A stretch of DNA of 41,137 bases from an uncultured Lachnospiraceae bacterium (GTDB lineage Bacteria; Bacillota; Clostridia; Lachnospirales; Lachnospiraceae), in the NCBI GenBank assembly GCA_900317555.1, contig ONHF01000020.1:1-41137 (forward strand), given 5' to 3'. Positions within the stretch are counted from its first letter, which is position 1; each line of letters opens with the position of its first letter. The position numbers and the translations under genes were made by a program. The notes under the pieces are model-generated. The model worked only from the letters and a program-made list of their open reading frames with translations. It was not told where the DNA came from and searched no databases. Below are positions 1 to 7,955 of the stretch, one piece after another.

Positions 1-70
1 ATGATTGAAAATGAGATAACTGGTAAAAGTTATTCGATCCATAGGTTGTTTTGTCTTGCGGAAAAACATC

Positions 71-99
71 TTGATAGTTCTGTATGAAACAGGTATAAT
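71..99 (+). promoter_or_regulatory. Promoter of the tRNA-Gly gene
   Basis: A -35 box TTGATA (71-76) and a perfect -10 box TATAAT (94-99) are separated by 17 bases. The predicted start lies just upstream of the tRNA at 111. The first 70 bases of the window hold nothing else I can identify. Confidence 0.85.
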
Positions 100-110
100 A
101 CTTCTATCGT

Positions 111-181
111 GCGGTTGTAGTACATCGGTAGTATGCGGCCTTCCCAAGGCTGAGAGGCGGGTTCGATTCCCGTCAGCCGCT
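111..181 (+). tRNA. tRNA-Gly (anticodon CCC)
   Basis: The sequence folds into a cloverleaf: acceptor arms GCGGTTG and CAGCCGC pair with one G-U, the anticodon stem CGGCC/GGCTG encloses loop TTCCCAA with anticodon CCC, and the T arm carries GGTTCGATTCC. The discriminator base is T and CCA is not encoded, so the tail must be added after transcription. It stands alone between its own promoter and terminator. CCC reads only GGG, so another glycine tRNA must exist elsewhere. Confidence 0.95.
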
Positions 182-192
182 CTGAACCTCTT

Positions 193-233
193 GCCGAAAA
201 TCCTTTACTTTGAAGGGTTTTCGGCATTTTTGT
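193..233 (+). terminator. Terminator of tRNA-Gly
   Basis: Arms GCCGAAAATCC (193-203) and GGGTTTTCGGC (215-225) form an 11-bp stem followed by ATTTTTG. No T-run follows on the other strand, so it ends the tRNA transcript rather than the converging xpt transcript. Confidence 0.85.
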
Positions 234-267
234 ACTCTTTTTATGTGAACCGTGCGACAAATATGCG

Positions 268-846
268 TTAATTTTCCCGGAAAACAATCTGCCCGTCATC
301 CGTCATGGAATCCACGATCGCAATGCTTGTCAGATTATAGCCCTGCTCCCGCAGCGTTCTGCCGCCCTCCTGAAATCCTTTTTCAATCGCGATACCGATC
401 CCGGCGACTTTCGCGCCGGCCTGCGAACAGATATCCAGCATCCCCCGCATCGCCTTGCCGACAGCCAAAAAATCGTCTACCAGAAGAACAGTATCATCCG
501 GCCCCAGATATTTCTTTGAAAGTGTAATCTGATAGTCTTTCCCATAAGTGAACGAATGCACGACCGAGGTATAAACTTCGCCGTCAATATTTCTGCTCTT
601 CGCTTTCTTTGCAAAAACAACAGGAACGTCGAAATACCGCGCACAGCTGCACGCGATCGCGATGCCGGAAGCTTCGATTGTCAGAATTCTTGTAATGCCC
701 GCATCCTTATATTTGTCATAGAATGCCTTCCCGATCTCATCGAGCAGTTCCACATCCAGCTGGTGGTTAAGAAAACTGTCCACTTTAAGAATGTTGCCGG
801 GACGAACCTGGCCGTCTTTTCTGATACGATCTTCAAGAAATTTCAT
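268..846 (-). CDS. xpt: Xanthine phosphoribosyltransferase
   Basis: A 192-residue cytoplasmic protein that converts xanthine and PRPP to XMP in purine salvage. The type I phosphoribosyltransferase PRPP loop is clear (VLLVDDFLAVGKA, about residues 121-133), as is the Xpt-type start MKFLEDRI. Length fits the family. The start ATG at 846 is preceded on the minus strand by GGGAGA at suitable distance. It is divergent from the molybdenum hydroxylase operon, so xanthine salvage and purine oxidation are encoded back to back. The leader is about 77 bases, with a hairpin but no recognisable purine riboswitch. Hypoxanthine/guanine phosphoribosyltransferases are related, but this N-terminus and length are typical of Xpt. 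Confidence 0.93.
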   Translation of the reverse strand: MKFLEDRIRKDGQVRPGNILKVDSFLNHQLDVELLDEIGKAFYDKYKDAGITRILTIEASGIAIACSCARYFDVPVVFAKKAKSRNIDGEVYTSVVHSFTYGKDYQITLSKKYLGPDDTVLLVDDFLAVGKAMRGMLDICSQAGAKVAGIGIAIEKGFQEGGRTLREQGYNLTSIAIVDSMTDDGQIVFREN

Positions 847-878
847 TTTCTGTCTCCCAAGTATATTTCGAGCACTGC

Positions 879-902
879 TTCAGCGCGGCTGACGGCTGAA
901 GC
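879..902 (-). promoter_or_regulatory. Hairpin in the xpt leader
   Basis: The arms CTTCAGC (879-885) and GCTGAAG (896-902) are inverted repeats around a 10-base loop, and with a small bulge the stem can extend to GAGC/GCTC. It lies in the predicted 5' leader of xpt. It could be an mRNA element or an operator; no T-run follows, so it is not a simple terminator. Confidence 0.4.
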
Positions 903-907
903 TCAAT

Positions 908-937
908 TTGTTAAAATCCTGTAAATTTCACTATAGA
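908..937 (+). promoter_or_regulatory. Promoter of the molybdenum hydroxylase operon
   Basis: TTGTTA (908-913) and TATAGA (932-937) are spaced by 18 bases, giving a leader of roughly 95 bases before the first gene. It shares bases 932-935 with the xpt -10 box, so the two promoters probably exclude each other. Confidence 0.5.
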
Positions 938-958
938 CGGATAGCATGTATTTTTCAA
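930..958 (-). promoter_or_regulatory. Promoter of xpt
   Basis: On the minus strand, TTGAAA (953-958) and TATAGT (930-935) are spaced by 17 bases. The -10 box overlaps that of the oppositely directed hydroxylase promoter. Confidence 0.65.
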
Positions 959-1036
959 TGGAATATTCTCAGGAACACTCGTCATAACCGCAAATCTACG
1001 ATAGAATCAGAAAGGAATGACAGGAGAGGAACGTCT

Positions 1037-1909
1037 ATGTTTACAGCACAGAATTATATAAAACCTAAAAGTCTGGAAGAAGCATATGCTTTGCTGCAGA
1101 AACGGGGTAACCGCGTCGTTGGCGGCATGCAGTGGATGAAGATGTCTTCCGCGGCCTGCGCCGCAGTAATTGATCTTTCGGAGCTGGGCTTGTCCGGCAT
1201 AAAGGACACGGGCGGAGCGTTCTCCATCGGCTGCATGACAACGCTCCGGGAACTGGAACAGAATCCCGCAATGTCCGCATTTTCGCAGGGAGCGGTAAAA
1301 GAAGCACTCCGGGGAATTGTCGGTGTGCAGTTCCGGAACCTTGCAACAATCGGTGGCACTGTCGCGGGAAGATACGGCTTTTCGGATGTGCTGACCATTC
1401 TGTCGGTCATGGATACGCAGGTGGAACTTTTTAAGGCGGGACCTGTGCCGCTCGCTTCATACCTTGCGTCAGCTCCTGACCGGGATATTGTGGTCCGGCT
1501 GATTATAGAAAAGAACCCGGCCACGTTCACTTATCTGTCTGTACGCAGAACCCGGACAGATCTGCCGTCACTGACCTGCGCGAGCTGTGTTACGCAAGGC
1601 TCCGGTGCTTTACTTCGCATTGCGGTCGGCGCAAGACCGGGAGCCGCCAAATGTATCGAGCTTCCGCTTAATGAAGAGCGCAGCAGTGAACTCTATCACG
1701 GCAAGACGGAGCAGCTGGAAGAGGATGCGGTATGTTTTGCCCGAAAGGAAATCGCGTTGTCCGGTAACTTAAGAGGAAGCGCACAGTACCGGGAGCATCT
1801 GCTGGAAGTTCTGGTACGCCGGAGCATACGTCAGCAGCTGGCGAAGCTTACGGAAACGGCGACTGATCATGAGAACAGGGCTGTGCGGGAAAGGACACAG
1901 GAAGTATGA
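1037..1909 (+). CDS. xdhB: Xanthine dehydrogenase-type hydroxylase, FAD-binding subunit
   Basis: A 290-residue medium subunit of a three-part molybdenum hydroxylase. It binds FAD and passes electrons from the iron-sulfur subunit to the acceptor. The CO-dehydrogenase-type flavoprotein fold is indicated by the N-terminal motif YIKPKSLEEAYALL and the FAD loop FRNLATIGGTVA followed by SDVLTIL (about residues 106-130). The usual GGTDL-like motif appears as GGMQW. The ATG at 1037 is chosen because AGGAGAGG lies just before it and homology begins there; an upstream in-frame extension has no such support. Its stop overlaps the next start as ATGA. The substrate cannot be read from this subunit; xpt and the BMP transporter nearby point to a purine. 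Confidence 0.88.
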   Translation: MFTAQNYIKPKSLEEAYALLQKRGNRVVGGMQWMKMSSAACAAVIDLSELGLSGIKDTGGAFSIGCMTTLRELEQNPAMSAFSQGAVKEALRGIVGVQFRNLATIGGTVAGRYGFSDVLTILSVMDTQVELFKAGPVPLASYLASAPDRDIVVRLIIEKNPATFTYLSVRRTRTDLPSLTCASCVTQGSGALLRIAVGARPGAAKCIELPLNEERSSELYHGKTEQLEEDAVCFARKEIALSGNLRGSAQYREHLLEVLVRRSIRQQLAKLTETATDHENRAVRERTQEV

Positions 1910-2370
1910 ATGTCACGATCAATGTAAACGGAAAAGACATTGCGGATACGATCCGGCCGGATGAGCTGCTGATTGATTTCCTGCGTAGCCACGGCTGCCC
2001 CAGTGTAAAGCGGGGGTGCGAGACTTCCAACTGCGGCGCCTGCACAGTTCATATGGACGGGAAGGCGGTGCTGTCCTGCGGCATCCTTGCCGCGCGCTGC
2101 GAGGGACATCAGATCACCACCCTGGAAGGGCTGCAGGAAGAGGCAAAGGAGATCGGCGGCTTCATTGCCGATCAGGGCGGAGAACAGTGCGGCTTCTGCA
2201 GCCCCGGCCTGATCATGGCCTGCATCGCGATGTTCCGTGAAAATCCGCACCCGGCCGATGAAGAGATCAGGGAATATCTCTCGGGCAACCTGTGCCGCTG
2301 CAGCGGATATCAGAGTCAGATGCGGGGAATTCGAAACTACATCGCTTACAGGGAGAAGAAAAATGGGTGA
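1906..2370 (+). CDS. xdhC: Xanthine dehydrogenase-type hydroxylase, 2Fe-2S subunit
   Basis: A 154-residue small subunit carrying two 2Fe-2S clusters that relay electrons from molybdenum to FAD. The plant-ferredoxin-like cluster is bound by C38, C43, C46 and C58 (motif CETSNCGAC), and the C-terminal helical cluster by C95, C98, C130 and C132 (motifs CGFC and CRC). All eight cysteines are present and the length is standard. The start overlaps the FAD-subunit stop by four bases and the stop overlaps the large-subunit start by eight, implying coupled translation and equal production of the three subunits. Confidence 0.95.
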   Translation: MNVTINVNGKDIADTIRPDELLIDFLRSHGCPSVKRGCETSNCGACTVHMDGKAVLSCGILAARCEGHQITTLEGLQEEAKEIGGFIADQGGEQCGFCSPGLIMACIAMFRENPHPADEEIREYLSGNLCRCSGYQSQMRGIRNYIAYREKKNG

Positions 2371-4714
2371 CTACATAGAAAACGCGGACAGGCTGCGGTA
2401 CGTGAATCATTCTTTCCGCAAGATTGACGCGGAGCAGCTGATCACCGGAAAGCCGGTGTACACGCAGGACATTGCTCCGGCAGGCTGTCTGCAGATCAAG
2501 CTTCTTCGTTCTCCGTACGCGAACGCAATCATCGAAGAAATTGATACATCGGCAGCCATGAAAGTTCCGGGGGTGGAAGCGGTCTTTACATTTCACGACG
2601 TTGATCAGAATATGCCGCGGTTTACGGAAGCCGGACAGACATATCCGGAACCCAGCCCGCGCGACCGCCTTGTGCTCGACCGCCACATGCGCCATGTCGG
2701 CGATATCGCGGGTATTGTCGCCGCGGATACGGTGCAGAACGCGGAAAAGGCTATGAAACTGATCCGCGTGAAATACGAAGTGCTGGAACCGGTGCTGGAT
2801 TTCCATACCGCGCTGGATAATAAGGTTATCGTCCATCCCGAAGAAAACTGGGAAGCGCTTTCCGATGTCGGGGCAGACCGGAAACGCAATCTCTGCGCGC
2901 ATGATGCCTGCGGCGAAGGCGATATTGAGCAGGCGCTTGCGCAGAGCGACGTCGTCGTTGACAGAGTCTATCATACGAAAGCGGTTCATCAGATGTATAT
3001 GGAACCGCTTAACGCTTTCTGCACAAAAGATGCTTTCGGGCGGCTGGTGATTGTGAGTTCGACGCAGATTGTATTTCATGTCAGAAGGAACGTCGCAACC
3101 GCGCTCGGCATACCTTCTTCAAAGATCCGCGTGATCAAACCCAGAATCGGCGGCGGTTTCGGGGCAAAACAGACCAGCGTCTGTGAAGTTTACCCCGCAT
3201 TTGTCACATGGAAGACAGGCAAGCCTTCACAGATTGTCTATACGCGGGAAGAATGCATTACCGCCGGCAGCAACCGCCACGAAATGGAGATGCACGTGCG
3301 GCTCGGAGGCATGAAAGACGGCACGATCAAGGCAATTGATCTCTATACGCTTTCCAATACAGGTGCCTACGGCGAGCACGGGCCGACGACGGTCGGCCTT
3401 TCCGGACATAAATCGATTCCTTTGTATCATACGAAAGTCTGGCGTTTCTGTTCGGATGTCGTTTACACCAATTATCCGTCTGCCGGCGCATACAGAGGAT
3501 ACGGAGCGCCGCAGGGACTGTTCGCGGTGGAATCTGCGGTCAATGAATTCTCGCACAGGATCGGCAGGGATCCCGTAGACGTGCGGCTGATGAATATCAC
3601 GGAGGAGGGCGAAGTGATGCCGGCGTATTACGGGCAGATCAACACTTCGTCAAGACTACGCGAGTGCCTTTTGCATACGGCGCGCATGGCAGACTGGAAA
3701 GAACGGTATCCTTCATGGAAAGTGACGGGAGACGACGGTGTTACCAGAGTCCATTCGCTCGGTCTTTCTCTTGCGATGCAGGGATCGGCAATCAACAATG
3801 TCGATGTCGGCTCGGCGACGCTCAAGCTTGAGGAGGGCGGCAGTTACACACTGCTTCTTGGCTGCGCGGACATGGGAACCGGCGCGGATACGATCCTGTC
3901 CCAGATCGCGGCAGAGGTCCTCGAGTGTCCGATGGAGAAGATCAGCGTCTGCGGCGCGGATACTGACCTTTCGCCGTACGATTCGGGGTCTTACGCGTCA
4001 TCGACGACGTATCTGACCGGCCGCGCTGTTATGCGGGCGGCAAAGGAGCTTCGGACCAATATCATCCGGATCGGCGCGCAGCTGATCGGTCGTCCGGAAA
4101 AAGACTGTGACTTCGACGGAACGAAGGTTTACCACGCCGCGCCGGCAGAGAGCGGAACATATACAGATGAAGAGGTATCGCTGTTTGACATCGCGGCAAA
4201 GAGCACCGGAGGCAACAATATCCCGGTTGTCGTGACGGCGACGAACAGCAGCGAGATTTCCCCGCCGCCCTATATGGCCGGAATCGCGGAACTGGAAACG
4301 GATCTTGAGACCGGAGAGAGCCGGTGCGTGAATTATTATGCGACTGTAGACTGCGGAACGCCGGTCAGTCCTGCACTTGCGAGAGTGCAGGCGGAAGGCG
4401 GCATTCTGCAGGGAATCGGCATGAGTCTTTATGAAGATATCAACTACAGCAAGGACGGCTCCATGGTCGAGAGTTCTGCCCTGCAGTACAAGGTGCCCGC
4501 AAGACCCGATATTGGAAATATTCATGTAGACTTTGCGCCGAGCGATGAGAAAAGCGGCCCGTACGGCGCAAAGTCCATCGGAGAAGTCGTCATCGATACG
4601 CCGCCCGCGGCCTGCGCGGATGCTTTGTACAATGCCTGCGGCGCGTATTTCCGGACGCTCCCTGCGCGCGCGGAGGATATCGCGATGGCGGCAGCAGGCT
4701 GCGGAGAGCCGTAA
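2363..4714 (+). CDS. xdhA: Xanthine dehydrogenase-type hydroxylase, molybdopterin-binding subunit
   Basis: The 783-residue catalytic subunit. Family motifs are intact: IGGGFGAKQ for the pterin and Mo centre, YRGYGAPQ, the glycine-rich CADMGTGADT stretch, and near the C-terminus GAKSIGE, whose Glu741 matches the conserved active-site base. The set of neighbours (selD, yqeB, yqeC, yedF, mocA) marks it as a selenium-dependent hydroxylase, in which selenium is a labile ligand of Mo and not selenocysteine; accordingly there is no in-frame TGA. ATG 2363 is chosen because similarity starts at MGDYIENADRL and the gene overlaps xdhC. Xanthine, hypoxanthine or another purine is the likely substrate from context; nicotinate or another heterocycle is not excluded. 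Confidence 0.9.
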   Translation: MGDYIENADRLRYVNHSFRKIDAEQLITGKPVYTQDIAPAGCLQIKLLRSPYANAIIEEIDTSAAMKVPGVEAVFTFHDVDQNMPRFTEAGQTYPEPSPRDRLVLDRHMRHVGDIAGIVAADTVQNAEKAMKLIRVKYEVLEPVLDFHTALDNKVIVHPEENWEALSDVGADRKRNLCAHDACGEGDIEQALAQSDVVVDRVYHTKAVHQMYMEPLNAFCTKDAFGRLVIVSSTQIVFHVRRNVATALGIPSSKIRVIKPRIGGGFGAKQTSVCEVYPAFVTWKTGKPSQIVYTREECITAGSNRHEMEMHVRLGGMKDGTIKAIDLYTLSNTGAYGEHGPTTVGLSGHKSIPLYHTKVWRFCSDVVYTNYPSAGAYRGYGAPQGLFAVESAVNEFSHRIGRDPVDVRLMNITEEGEVMPAYYGQINTSSRLRECLLHTARMADWKERYPSWKVTGDDGVTRVHSLGLSLAMQGSAINNVDVGSATLKLEEGGSYTLLLGCADMGTGADTILSQIAAEVLECPMEKISVCGADTDLSPYDSGSYASSTTYLTGRAVMRAAKELRTNIIRIGAQLIGRPEKDCDFDGTKVYHAAPAESGTYTDEEVSLFDIAAKSTGGNNIPVVVTATNSSEISPPPYMAGIAELETDLETGESRCVNYYATVDCGTPVSPALARVQAEGGILQGIGMSLYEDINYSKDGSMVESSALQYKVPARPDIGNIHVDFAPSDEKSGPYGAKSIGEVVIDTPPAACADALYNACGAYFRTLPARAEDIAMAAAGCGEP

Positions 4715-4750
4715 AGAAAGCCGCCGCCGGAAAGACAGGCGGGGAGACAA

Positions 4751-4831
4751 ATGCAAATGTTGCCTTTGCCGGCTGAAGAAACGCATAAAACCTTTCACTT
4801 CGCCAAACTATACATTGACAACAATTTGCAT
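4751..4831. repeat. Inverted repeat around the transporter promoter
   Basis: ATGCAAATGTTG (4751-4762) and CAACAATTTGCAT (4819-4831) are inverted copies differing by one bulged base, about 56 bases apart. The core half-sites ATGCAAAT and ATTTGCAT match perfectly. The second copy overlaps the end of the candidate -35 box and its spacer, so these could be paired operator sites; no regulator gene is nearby. Confidence 0.45.
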
Positions 4832-4844
4832 CATGACTTAGAGT
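4815..4844 (+). promoter_or_regulatory. Candidate promoter of the purine transporter genes
   Basis: A consensus TTGACA (4815-4820) is followed by a weak -10, TTAGAG (4838-4843, spacer 17) or TAGAGT (4839-4844, spacer 18). The weak -10 suggests dependence on an activator or that transcription mostly comes from xdh. Confidence 0.45.
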
Positions 4845-4865
4845 AGTGTCGTCACGTAAGTTCAA

Positions 4866-4926
4866 CACAGCGAAGTCTGTGGCAAATCCGGGAAGGGGGC
4901 ATCGCCTGAGACGATGCCATATCCGG
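4866..4926 (+). promoter_or_regulatory. Structured leader before the BMP lipoprotein gene
   Basis: Two hairpins follow the candidate start point: CACAG/CTGTG (4866-4870 with 4877-4881) and GGCATCG/CGATGCC (4898-4904 with 4912-4918). The second is flanked on both sides by ATCCGG (4886-4891 and 4921-4926). No T-run follows. It does not match a riboswitch class I can recall. The rest of the 243-base gap from 4715 holds no gene. Confidence 0.4.
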
Positions 4927-4957
4927 AGGAAAACGTATTGACAGGAGGAGACGAGTT

Positions 4958-6286
4958 ATGAAGAAGAAGGTACTCAGCATGACACTGGTACTGGCAATGT
5001 CAGCCGCGGCACTTGCGGGATGCCGCAGCACAGACAGCGGAGCGCAGGCTTCCAAGGCGGAGACAAGCGCTTCGACAGAGGCTGCAGCAGCAGCTACGGA
5101 GGCTGCGCCGGCATCCACTGAGGCGGCTTCGGGAGAGGGCGTTAAGAAGGAAGATCTCAAGGTCGGCGTCATTTATGTCGGCGATGAGAATGAAGGGTAT
5201 TCCGCCGCGCATATGGCAGGTATCAAGGAGATGAAGGAGTCCCTCGGACTCTCGGACGATCAGATCATCGCGAAGACCAATATCGGAGAAGATGAGTCCT
5301 GCTATGACGCTGCCGCCGATCTTGTGGATAACGGCTGCCAGATTATCTTTGCGAACAGCTTCGGACATGGTTCGTTCATGCTGCAGGCTGCGCAGGATTT
5401 CCCGGATGTACAGTTCTGTCATGCGACCGGCGCGGACGCGAAGACCGCGGGCCTTTCCAATTTCCACAATTACTTCACGGCTGTATATGAATCCCGTTAT
5501 GTATCCGGCGTTGTCGCAGGCCTTAAGCTGAACGAGATGCTGGATCAGGGCAAGGTAACCAAGGACAAGCTCAAGATCGGCTATGTAGGCGCTTATCCTT
5601 ACGCGGAAGTCGTTTCCGGCTTCACATCGTTCTTCCTCGGTGTCCGCAGCGTATGCCCGGACGCGACGATGGAAGTCAAGTATACGAACAGCTGGGCGGA
5701 TCTGGATCTGGAGAACCAGACAGCGACACAGCTGATCGCAGACGGCTGCGTTCTGATTTCCCAGCATGCGGATACGACCGGTGCTCCGAGCGCCTGTGAA
5801 GATGCCGGTGTTCCCTGCGTAGGCTACAACATCGATATGATTCCGACAGCTCCGAACGAAGCGCTTACTTCCGCTTCGATCAACTGGGGGCCGTACTATA
5901 CATACGCAGTTCAGAGCGTGCTTGACGGCACACAGATTGATACAGACTGGTGCCAGGGCTACAACGACGGTGCAGACAAGATTACGGCTCTTAACGACAA
6001 GGTCGTAGCGGAAGGCACGGCTGACAAGGTGAAGGAAGTCGAAGACGCGATCAAGAACGGAACACTGCATGTTTTTGATACTTCCAAGTTCACGGTAGGC
6101 GGGAAGTCTCTGGAAGACGCTCTCGCTGCAGGTGATCTTGACAGCTCTTTCCAGAGCGATGACGCGAAGAAGGCTTTTGCGGACAGCATTTCGGACGGTT
6201 ATTATCATGAATCAGATGTCAAGCTGAACACCTCGGCTCCTTCCTTTGCGGTTATTATCGACGGCATTGATTCCCAGGTGAAATAA
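4958..6286 (+). CDS. BMP-family substrate-binding lipoprotein (purine/nucleoside type)
   Basis: A 442-residue extracellular lipoprotein that captures substrate for the ABC transporter encoded next. A lipoprotein signal peptide ends in LAGC (Cys21), then comes an Ala/Ser/Thr/Glu linker to about residue 65 and a Bmp/Med domain beginning KVGVIYVGDENEG, with the typical GYNIDM and ASINWGPYYTYAV segments. Family members (PnrA, the B. subtilis NupN system) bind nucleosides. The protein is longer than most because of the linker and an extended C-terminus. ATG 4958 follows AGGAGGAG. A hairpin terminator after the gene probably keeps it more abundant than the membrane parts. Purine or purine nucleoside is inferred from xpt and the hydroxylase. 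Confidence 0.88.
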   Translation: MKKKVLSMTLVLAMSAAALAGCRSTDSGAQASKAETSASTEAAAAATEAAPASTEAASGEGVKKEDLKVGVIYVGDENEGYSAAHMAGIKEMKESLGLSDDQIIAKTNIGEDESCYDAAADLVDNGCQIIFANSFGHGSFMLQAAQDFPDVQFCHATGADAKTAGLSNFHNYFTAVYESRYVSGVVAGLKLNEMLDQGKVTKDKLKIGYVGAYPYAEVVSGFTSFFLGVRSVCPDATMEVKYTNSWADLDLENQTATQLIADGCVLISQHADTTGAPSACEDAGVPCVGYNIDMIPTAPNEALTSASINWGPYYTYAVQSVLDGTQIDTDWCQGYNDGADKITALNDKVVAEGTADKVKEVEDAIKNGTLHVFDTSKFTVGGKSLEDALAAGDLDSSFQSDDAKKAFADSISDGYYHESDVKLNTSAPSFAVIIDGIDSQVK

Positions 6287-6317
6287 GTCTGCGGGTTTTA
6301 CACAAATCAGTTTTTCC

Positions 6318-6360
6318 GCAACCGGATCCGGAGAACGGGTCCGGTTGCTTTTCCGTTTTT
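6318..6360 (+). terminator. Internal terminator between binding-protein and ATPase genes
   Basis: Arms GCAACCGGATCC (6318-6329) and GGGTCCGGTTGC (6337-6348) form a strong stem followed by TTTTCCGTTTTT. As the downstream genes need the same promoter, it is likely leaky and reduces expression of the transporter membrane parts. Confidence 0.8.
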
Positions 6361-6392
6361 ACTTGGAGCGGTTTATTCAGGGAGGTTCCGAT

Positions 6393-7955
6393 TTGGAGAA
6401 CACAGTCAACGCAATCGAGCTCCGGGGCGTCACCAAGCGTTTCGGGGAAGTTGTCGCCAACGACAGGATCAGTATGACACTTCGAAAGGGAGAGATCCTT
6501 TCGATCCTTGGCGAGAACGGCAGCGGCAAAACAACACTCATGAACATGCTCTCGGGCATTTACTTCCCGGACGAAGGCGAGATCCTTGTGAACGGCGAGG
6601 AAGCCATGATCCGTTCGCCGAAGGATGCCTTCGCGCTCGGCATCGGAATGATTCATCAGCACTTCAAGCTGATCAACATTCTGACTGCAGCGCAGAATAT
6701 TATTCTGGGACTGCAGGGACCCCAGAAGCTGAACATGAAGAAGATTACGGATGACATCAACGCGCTGACGAATAAGTATGGCTTTGATCTCGATCCGGAC
6801 ATGAAAATCTACGATATGTCCGTCTCCCAGAAGCAGACCGTGGAAATTGTCAAGGTTCTGTACCGCGGCGCGGATATTCTGATTCTGGATGAGCCTACAG
6901 CTGTTTTAACGCCGCAGGAGACACAAAAGCTCTTCGACGTCCTCCGCAATATGCGGAGAGCCGGCAAGTCGATCATTATCATCACGCATAAGCTCAATGA
7001 GGTAATGGAGATCTCCGACCGCGTGACTGTTTTGCGCAAGGGAAGATATATCGACACGGTCGAGACGAAAGATACAAACGAACAGAAGCTGACGGAAATG
7101 ATGGTCGGCGAGCATATCACGCTGGATATTGACAGAACCGAAGTGGAGGAAACACACAGAAGGATCGATGTCCGCGGGCTCACGGTCCGCAACAGAGAGG
7201 GGCTGCGGGTTCTGGAGAATGTCTCCTTTATCGCGAGGTCCGGGCAGATTCTCGGCATTGCCGGAATTTCCGGCAGCGGTCAGAAGGAACTTCTGGAATC
7301 GATCGCGGGACTGCAGCATGTGGACAGCGGACAGATTCTTTACCGTGCGCCTGACGGCTCGGTGAAGGAACTGACGACGATGACGCCCAAGCAGATTTAC
7401 GACATGAACATCCGCCTGTCTTTTGTCCCGGAGGATCGCCTCGGCATGGGCCTTGTCGGTTCCATGGACCTGACCGGCAACATGATGGTCCGCAGCTACA
7501 AGAAGGGAAAAGGTTTCCTTACGGACCGGAAAGCGCCGAAAGAACTCGCGCAGGATATTGTGGACAAGCTGGAAGTAGTGACGCCGGGCATTGCGACGCC
7601 GGTACGGAATCTTTCCGGCGGCAATGTCCAGAAGGTACTGGTCGGCAGAGAGATTTCCTCTTCGCCGAAGGTTCTGATGGTTGCCTATCCGGTGCGGGGA
7701 CTTGACATCAACTCTGCCTTTGCAATCTACCGTCTGCTCAACGATCAGAAGGAGAACGGCGCGGCCGTAATCTGCGTCGGCGAGGATCTGGATGTCCTGA
7801 TCCAGCTGTGCGATAGAATTCTGGTCCTGTCCGAGGGAACGGTGGCAGGCATTGTGGATGCCAGAAAAACAACGAAAGAAGAGCTGGGCATGCTGATGAC
7901 CAGCGGCAGACATACAGCAGGCAAAGACGAGCGGAAGGAGGCTTCCCGTGGCTGA
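6393..7955 (+). CDS. ABC transporter ATP-binding protein, nucleoside/sugar type (two nucleotide-binding domains)
   Basis: A 520-residue cytoplasmic ATPase with two fused nucleotide-binding domains, as in the NupO/YufO and ribose-importer class. Domain 1 has Walker A GENGSGKTT, signature SVSQKQ and Walker B ILILDEP. Domain 2 has the degenerate P-loop GISGSGQKE and signature LSGGNVQKV usual for this class, with VAYPVRGLD in place of a standard Walker B. The likely start is TTG 6393, seven bases after GGGAGG; an upstream in-frame ATG at 6345 lies inside the terminator stem and is unlikely. Its end overlaps the first permease gene by eight bases. Confidence 0.9.
   Translation: MENTVNAIELRGVTKRFGEVVANDRISMTLRKGEILSILGENGSGKTTLMNMLSGIYFPDEGEILVNGEEAMIRSPKDAFALGIGMIHQHFKLINILTAAQNIILGLQGPQKLNMKKITDDINALTNKYGFDLDPDMKIYDMSVSQKQTVEIVKVLYRGADILILDEPTAVLTPQETQKLFDVLRNMRRAGKSIIIITHKLNEVMEISDRVTVLRKGRYIDTVETKDTNEQKLTEMMVGEHITLDIDRTEVEETHRRIDVRGLTVRNREGLRVLENVSFIARSGQILGIAGISGSGQKELLESIAGLQHVDSGQILYRAPDGSVKELTTMTPKQIYDMNIRLSFVPEDRLGMGLVGSMDLTGNMMVRSYKKGKGFLTDRKAPKELAQDIVDKLEVVTPGIATPVRNLSGGNVQKVLVGREISSSPKVLMVAYPVRGLDINSAFAIYRLLNDQKENGAAVICVGEDLDVLIQLCDRILVLSEGTVAGIVDARKTTKEELGMLMTSGRHTAGKDERKEASRG

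Noticed and set aside
847-1036. Purine riboswitch upstream of xpt or xdh
   Set aside because: xpt genes are often controlled this way, but I find neither the TATA...ATATGG nor the TTTCTACC core on either strand in this gap.
2363-4714. Selenocysteine in the hydroxylase
   Set aside because: The gene has no in-frame TGA before its end. Selenium in this enzyme class is a labile Mo ligand.
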